DNA of 64,000 nucleotides, from the NCBI GenBank assembly GCA_029378245.1, contig JARKIF010000105.1:1-64000 (forward strand), written 5' to 3'. The position numbers and the translations under genes are program-made. Below are positions 57,658 to 64,000 of this stretch, in pieces (positions within the stretch are counted from its first letter, which is position 1; each line of letters begins with the position of its first letter). The notes beneath the pieces are model-generated. The model did no database searches, was not told the DNA's origin, and saw nothing but the letters and a program-made list of their open reading frames with translations. This stretch comes from Roridomyces roridus. Taxonomy: Eukaryota > Basidiomycota > Agaricomycetes > Agaricales > Mycenaceae.

Positions 57658-59438
57658 ATGGACGATGCCCAACAATTCTACTGGGTGGTGCTCACCCCCT
57701 CTGCCTCGGAAACTGTGGCCTACATTGACTCCGACATCGCCCCCACTGTCGCTGCGACTGTCACCAGCGACAGCTACCTCGCTGTCCTCGTCGTCAACTC
57801 GGACTGGACCCCGGAGAGCAGAGTAGCTGCGTACCTCGTACAGCCCCGCAGCAGCAGCGAAGAGCTGGAGTCTCACCATCCCATTCATCCTTCCACACTC
57901 GAGTCAAGGGAACCCATCATCCCGCCCCTGTCGTTCGCAGCTTTCGGGGATTGTGTCTTGGACACCAGTCGGCGCGCTCTCTTCCAGGGAGTGTATACGG
58001 GCGCACTCGATTCTAGGAACCTCATCCCAATGGAATATCTCGGTTCGTTCCCGACGCAGAGATGGATAGACATGGAGCTAGAATTGAAGCGAGGCGAGGA
58101 AAAGATTAAGCGGGACCAGGCGGACGACGACAATTCCTCGGTTCTCACTACCAGGAGCACTGACGCGGTGCCTCAGCCGCATGAAATCGATGCTCCCACG
58201 GACATTCAAGTCTTCGTCAGCTTCGATCTATCCGTTGTGCGCGAGTTAGTACCCGCGAGCAAGTTCTTTGAGCAGGAGTTGGAGATTAAAAGGTCTGATT
58301 CGTTCCTGTACCTATCGCATGGTGGCTGATATGCACCAGATTCAGGGCCTTTCATTCGCGAGAAGGAACAGAAGGCATATTTTCATGGGTTCAACAGCAG
58401 GTAAGTGGTATTATCTCATCTGACTTGCTCACTCTGATGTTCGTTTCCGCAGACGGCTCATGTGTATCCCGCCGGAGAATTTCTCGAAGACACCACCGTC
58501 GAAGATCTCAGTCATCCAGCACTCGTTGCGTTGGCATCTTCTATGGAGAATCCATACGACCTGGTTGAGGAATCATCCGAGGACGAGGAGGATTGGGACC
58601 TTTATTACTGGGAAGACCCTTGCCCACCCTGGATTCGGGTTCCGCGTCTTGAGGGTATCGACCCGCACTCGTTCGGCGTCATCTACTTTGATGTTTTCGG
58701 TACGCTCATTGTACGTCTCTTTCATTTCGTCGTCGAGCTTGTGCTGAACTCACGAAACAGGATAATGAAACTGGAATCTGGGTCGCGCTCCAGCCGCTGT
58801 TGCAACGCAGCTGCAAAGGCCTCTCCCGCTTCGAGGCGCTGTCCCTCTACTTTGAGCTCGAACAGGAAGTCAAACAAAGAGAGTTATCCGGCGAGCCTCT
58901 TCTCCTTCAATCCTACCAAGAGTTCGCCCTGCGGCTCGGACTGACATGGACGTCGGCCGAATCATCTGCATTCGTGTCTTCCATTGCTTCGTGGCCGCTC
59001 CTCCCAGGCGCCCTCGACTGCCTCCAAAAACTTCGCCCCCACTTCACCCTCGTCGCCCTCCTCGACATGGACGCGCAAACCATCTCCTCCGCCACCGCAT
59101 TCGATGTCCTCCACCCATACTTTCACGAGACCCGCATGCCCGGGTTCCCAATCCCAGAGGTCGATAAGACGAGTCGATGTATCGTCTCGAGCAGCCTTGT
59201 GCGAGGTATAGAACCAGCGCGACGCGCAGATGTGCCAGGCGTGTGGCTACGCCTGCCTGGTAGTCTTTCTGCAGGCGTCCCTGCCATGTGCTCCCAGTCG
59301 TACATCCCGTGGAGACTTGGCGATGGGTTCCAGGGTGTCGTGGATGTGTTGTCGGGCAAGATGCCGGATGTTAAGTGTGATGAATCGCAGTTCTTCGAAT
59401 TGACCCGGGTCGATAGTGGATACTCGTCTGGCGACTAA
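57658..59438 (+). CDS. HAD-like domain protein, copy 2
   Basis: Near-identical paralog of the gene at 54064. The start at 57658 gives MDDAQQFYWVVLTPSASET. Same intron pattern: EIKR to FRAFHSREGTEG, then HVYPAGEFLEDT, then IYFDVFGTLI to DNETGIWVALQPLL. Small in-frame differences from copy 1 (one added Glu in SSEDEEDWDLYYW, one lost residue near SGEPLLL) suggest both copies have been under selection to keep frame. It keeps its own C-terminus (KMPDVKCDESQFFELTRVDS, ending GYSSGD). The same HAD motif losses apply: motif I Asp kept, other catalytic residues not evident. No signal or membrane segment seen. Confidence 0.72.
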
Positions 59439-59889
59439 TGGGAGACCACCGTTTTCCCGCATACCTTTGCTTCGAAGCACTGGGTTTCTTGGATGGGCCA
59501 GCTGGTCCCTGCTGCTGGAGGAGCACCAGGACGACACGGCGGATTGGAATCCCCTCCGTTGAGCCCAGTCGGTGGTGATTAGGACAATTTGATATCGAGG
59601 TCTACTAGAAAGCCATAAATTTAAATGTCTGTACATATCTTTAGGAGTCGTTACTTCTCTTTGCCATCGACCGCAAATGTGGGAATGGCGCGAAAGAATC
59701 CTGCATCCAGAAGGGAGAAAAGGCGGACGAAGCGTGGTGGCGTGTGGCACGAGCAAACTACGCGTCAACATCCACACGCGCTCTTCTCCTCCTCCCACAA
59801 CACCGCCCAGGGCGGCACCACTCTCTCCTGCAGGCACATAAAACCTACCAGTCGATCGAGGACATCCAGGACGGCCGCCCACTGCCAAG

Positions 59890-62800
59890 ATGTCTACCGT
59901 CATGTCGACGCCAAAGCGTGCTGGTACTCTGTCAGCAGCGGGTACCCCTCAATCCGCCCAACGCACTCCCCGACGCGTGGTTTCTACGCCTCTTCAGCCA
60001 CCCCTCAAGTTTACACGCGAGGAGCCGGCTGATGTCTTCTGGGACGACGATCAGAGCGACATGGAGGGCGAGGTCGACGAGGAGGTACGTAGCACATTCC
60101 CTGAATCACGTTCGTTGTCTTATACGCTCGACACGTAGTTCAATGAAGCCCTCGAGGCCGTACGAGCACTCCATTCCCGCAAGTGTCTGTCTCTAAAACG
60201 AATTTTGGAACGCGCCCATGCCTCCTCTGCCGCGCAATTACACGCGTTGCAGGCAGAAATCCAGATGTTACGCGCCCAGCCGGTGCCTTCGATCGCGACT
60301 GAGGAATGTACCTGCAAAAAGGGCTACTGGAGTGGATATTCGCACCCCGACGACGACCCCAACGAGGCAGCACTCGTCCCTGGCTTCTCTGCCTCCACGA
60401 TCCGCCGTCTACCTCGCGTAGAACGCAGTCGTCTACTTCGTACCCTCCTCGACGCGTCTCTTCCAGGAGACATTCCCCTCCAAATCCTCACTCTCCAAAA
60501 GTACGCCAAACTCTCACACGATCTCGTCGGTGCCCTAGCCCCCCCTCTCGCTCTACGCGTACTACTGCTCATCCCCATTCCTCACCTCCTCCTTCGCTGT
60601 GCTCTCGTCTCGCGTCGCTGGGCAGCACTCACACGCCTGCCCGATCTCTGGCGGCACCACTGCCTCCGCCTCACGCGTGGCGACCCCCACCCACCCACTC
60701 CACCCGCCAAACCTGAGGGCTGGCTCCCGTTGTATCGTGCCCTGGCGCGTCGTGAGGGTAACATGCTCTCAGGGACGCCCCAGGCACTGCGCTTCCTCAC
60801 TCCAGCGCATACCACTTTCACTACGGTGCTTATTCTCCGTGGTCGGAGACTCATTAGCGGCTCGTATGATGGGACGATTCGGTTCTGGGACGTTCCCAAG
60901 GGCGAGATGATACGCTGTCTTGAGGTTGGCAAGCCTGTTAGTTGTGTGGATTACCTTGCCGGCGAGGGTGAGTTTTTTACTCTTCCTTTCTTCATTGGCT
61001 GAACTGCAAATCTTCAGAGGTGTTCGTGGTCGGTTTCCACGACGTCGGGTGGGCGACTTTGTTCTTGGACCGCCGCTGAAAATTTACTTTGTTTTCTCAG
61101 CCGCGTTCACTTGTTTTCTGCCATTACGTACACCCCGTTGCAGCAACTCGCGGGCCATCTCAATGGTATCCGCGCCGTCGCTCTGAGCGCCAAGAACCTC
61201 GTTAGTGCGGGGGCTGATAAGGTCCGTCTTCCTCTCCATCTCGTCTTGTTTGGGGACTCAACAAATGTAGGCGCTCGTATGCTGGGATTGGCGTGCGGGG
61301 AGCAAGATTGTGCGATTCGGGCAACAGACCACCATCAACGTCGGTGTGCAGATCGTACAAAGTGGGTCTTGTTTCCGTTTGCCGAAGAATTGGGAACTAA
61401 TGGATGATAGGTTTGGATCGGAACGAAGGCGAGCGCGTCGTCAGCGTCACCATTGACGGCGTTGTTCGGGTATTCTCAATTCGTGCGTCTTTTTCATATT
61501 GAGTTCTGATTGAGGCTGAAATGGCATGTAGAACGCCGTGAGATGATCTCCCAATTCCGACTCGCGGAGCTGGGAGGTGGAGATCCTGTGTTGTCGGCCA
61601 AGTTGTGGCATGTGGGCAAGGCTCCGGATAATATGCTGCAGTACGTTGACTGTTCCGTTATGCTGCTCCGATCTTCATTCTTGCTGCAGGTGGTTCGCTG
61701 CCAAGGGCTCGCAGATGACTGTAGGTCTTGTATCTTTTGCGGGAAATACTTGGCTAACGATGATGCAGTGTGCCACAAAATCCGTTATTTTGCACCTGCA
61801 ATGGCAAGAAGGCGAGGGCGAGGTGGAATCCGAGACGCCGGTGCAAGAAAAAGCGACACCAAGGGAAGCTCCTGTTCCTGTTCCGGCGGTAGCGTCGCCC
61901 CGTACGCGCACCAAGTCGACGCGTGGGGGTATAGCTGGCAAGGGGACCTCTCCGCGTGGTGGTGCGCCTGTAACGTCCCCTCGAAGTACTATTGGGACTT
62001 CCCCGCGAGGAGGTGGACCAGTAACGTCCCCTCAAATTGCTATTGGAACATCCCCTCGCGGAGGAGCACCAGTAACGTCTCCGCGGGTTTCTTCGTCCAT
62101 CGGATCACCCCGCCCCTCCCTCCTCCCGCAAAGCCCTAGCCACCGCAAGCGACTGAGCTCAACCGTCAGCGTCAGCAACGAGCTGTCCACCGCTTCTACG
62201 GCGTCATCGTCTTTTACTGCTGCTCCCTCACGCGCTACGCCGACACCTGGACGTCGAGCCTCGCTGCTTCCCCCGCCAAACGAACGTCGGGTGAGCAGCA
62301 GCACGACTAGCAGCAGTCTGAGCACAGGCCCGCTCTCTCCTTCCATTTCGACTTCCTCTTCTCGACTCAGTATGAGCGCCAGTGCGCGCCCGAGCTTGAG
62401 TCTCAGCAGCAGCACCAACAGCAAGGCGCGGCTCAGTCTGAGTCTGAGCAGCAGTGTAGGGAGTGGGAGCCGTACCCCGACGACTCCACGGACAGGGACG
62501 CCTTCGCGCGCGCGGACTGTTACGCCTGCGACGTCTGTTGGACCAGGGAGTGCCCATGGGGTGTTTTTCCCTGTGCATTATGGAAGGGCTGCGATTTTGA
62601 CTGCGCCGCCCAAGATTGTGGGTGTGGTGGAGACGCCTGATGTTGCTGTTGGTGCGGTGGATCCGAGGAAGAGGAGGGTTGTTACTGCGACCAGGTTTAG
62701 TTCGCGGTTGGGTGCTGATCGGCGGGTTAGTCCTTTTTTTCCTCTTTTTCTCTTTTCGTCATCTTGGTCGTGGTATTGAGTTGACATTCCCAGATATTCA

Positions 62801-63342
62801 TGTCGACGCACGAAGACAAGGAAGCCGCCGACGGTGTACGCAATCTAGCTCCCGACACTGCTTCCTCTTTGCGCACAGTGACCTCGCCTGTTGAGATTGA
62901 CCTAGCAGCGACGCCTCTGAGCGGTGTCTGGGGTGCCTTGGCGACTCCGCCGTATGGCGATACGAGGGGATTGAAGGGTGGTATTCCGACCATGCCCAAG
63001 TTTACAGGGCTTGCGACGCCCGAGAAGAATCCGATGTCGATGGCGCTTTCGCATGAGGAGGTTGTTGTAGGGTGTGCGGATGGGAGTATTTAGTATGTGT
63101 TTCTCTTCTTTTCTTTCTTTCTCTTCTCGTTTCTTTCTTTTCTTCCTTTTGTTTCTTTGAGGGATAATGCTGATTCACCTTGTAGTGTGATGAGCTTCTC
63201 GGGATACGACTATGACAAGGCGGGTATGTCAACTTTTGGGGACGGTGAGGGTCCTGATGGGAATGGGTATCAGGAGATGCAGATGGAGAGTCGTGACGAC
63301 GGGGATAGCGGATTCGACGAGTCGATTCTTTCCCGGTCTTGA
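59890..63342 (+). CDS. F-box/WD40-repeat protein
   Basis: Likely an SCF ubiquitin-ligase substrate receptor. The start at 59890 gives [20 protein letters not shown]. The first intron (about 60084-60138) joins GEVDEE to [14 protein letters not shown], a short helical segment. The F-box lies at about residues 150-190: [19 protein letters not shown], then [14 protein letters not shown] repeats include [20 protein letters not shown] and [14 protein letters not shown], then [15 protein letters not shown] ~350-residue Ser/Pro/Thr-rich region follows, opening with three tandem GTSPRGG[AG]PVTSP[RQ] units, with many TP/SP sites that could be phosphorylated. It ends in an acidic tail, [13 protein letters not shown]. 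At least seven introns. The first half is duplicated as a fragment at 55775. Confidence 0.8.
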
Positions 63343-63548
63343 TGGACGAAACGTATTTATTCTCCCTCTCCCTCTCTCTCTCTCTATCCTATCCTCGGAC
63401 CCCTCGCGTCTCTTAGAATCGTTGTGTATGCATGCTCTCTAACGTACTGTTTTTATCGAATTGAATTTGCGTTTCTGGTTACATTCATAATTCTCTCTCT
63501 ATGATAATTCTTCTTTTTATTTCCTCCTTTTTCCTTTCCTTCTTTCCC
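63343..63548. other. Convergent 3' region with CT-rich tract
   Basis: ctctccctctctctctctct near 63364 and T-rich runs near 63500-63545 separate the convergent F-box/WD40 and isomerase genes. No gene. Confidence 0.5.

Positions 63549-64000
<452 letters not shown>

Overview
This window looks like nuclear DNA of a filamentous basidiomycete, probably a wood- or litter-decaying Agaricomycete. Genes sit on both strands and are cut by many short GT-AG introns of about 45-60 bp. The protein repertoire fits: Glu-rich ORC5, F-box and F-box/WD40 proteins, fungal TKL-type kinases with an HGDLK catalytic loop, several P450s, secreted glyoxal oxidases (peroxide suppliers in white-rot fungi) and a GH3 beta-glucosidase. 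I cannot name the genus from sequence alone.

Layout. 0-5.6 kb: ribokinase (+), ORC5 (-), an F-box protein (+) and a C2H2-like protein (-). 5.6-9.2 kb: gene-free, with a decayed F-box copy and a 2.4-kb inverted-repeat element. 9.3-19.5 kb: two paralogous kinase genes (+) with a long unrecognised N-terminal region; a proline-rich EH-like protein (-) and further F-box relics lie between them. 20.3-20.9 kb: a short gene holding only a Ras-binding/RA-like domain of the STE11 MAPKKK type. 21.3-24.9 kb: two TIR elements with 8-bp target duplications flank a TatD-type hydrolase. 25-30 kb: HD-domain phosphohydrolase, casein-kinase-1-like pseudokinase and a P450. 31.4-41.5 kb: GH3 beta-glucosidase and two tandem glyoxal oxidases, the second apparently frameshifted. 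42-54 kb: an oxidative-metabolism stretch with a berberine-bridge-type flavoprotein, an alpha/beta hydrolase, a P450 relic, two full P450s and an SDR. 54-63.4 kb: a segmental duplication of an HAD-like gene plus an F-box/WD40 gene; one F-box/WD40 copy is a truncated remnant. 63.5-64 kb: the 3' end of triose-phosphate isomerase (-).

The dominant theme is local duplication followed by decay: kinases, glyoxal oxidases, P450s, HAD-like genes, F-box relics and a domain-only STE11 fragment. It is mixed with non-autonomous DNA transposons whose ends and target duplications can still be read. The 42-54 kb stretch could act as a small tailoring cluster, but no polyketide synthase, NRPS or terpene synthase is visible, so that is only a hypothesis. 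All intron positions were read by eye from splice consensus and reading-frame continuity.
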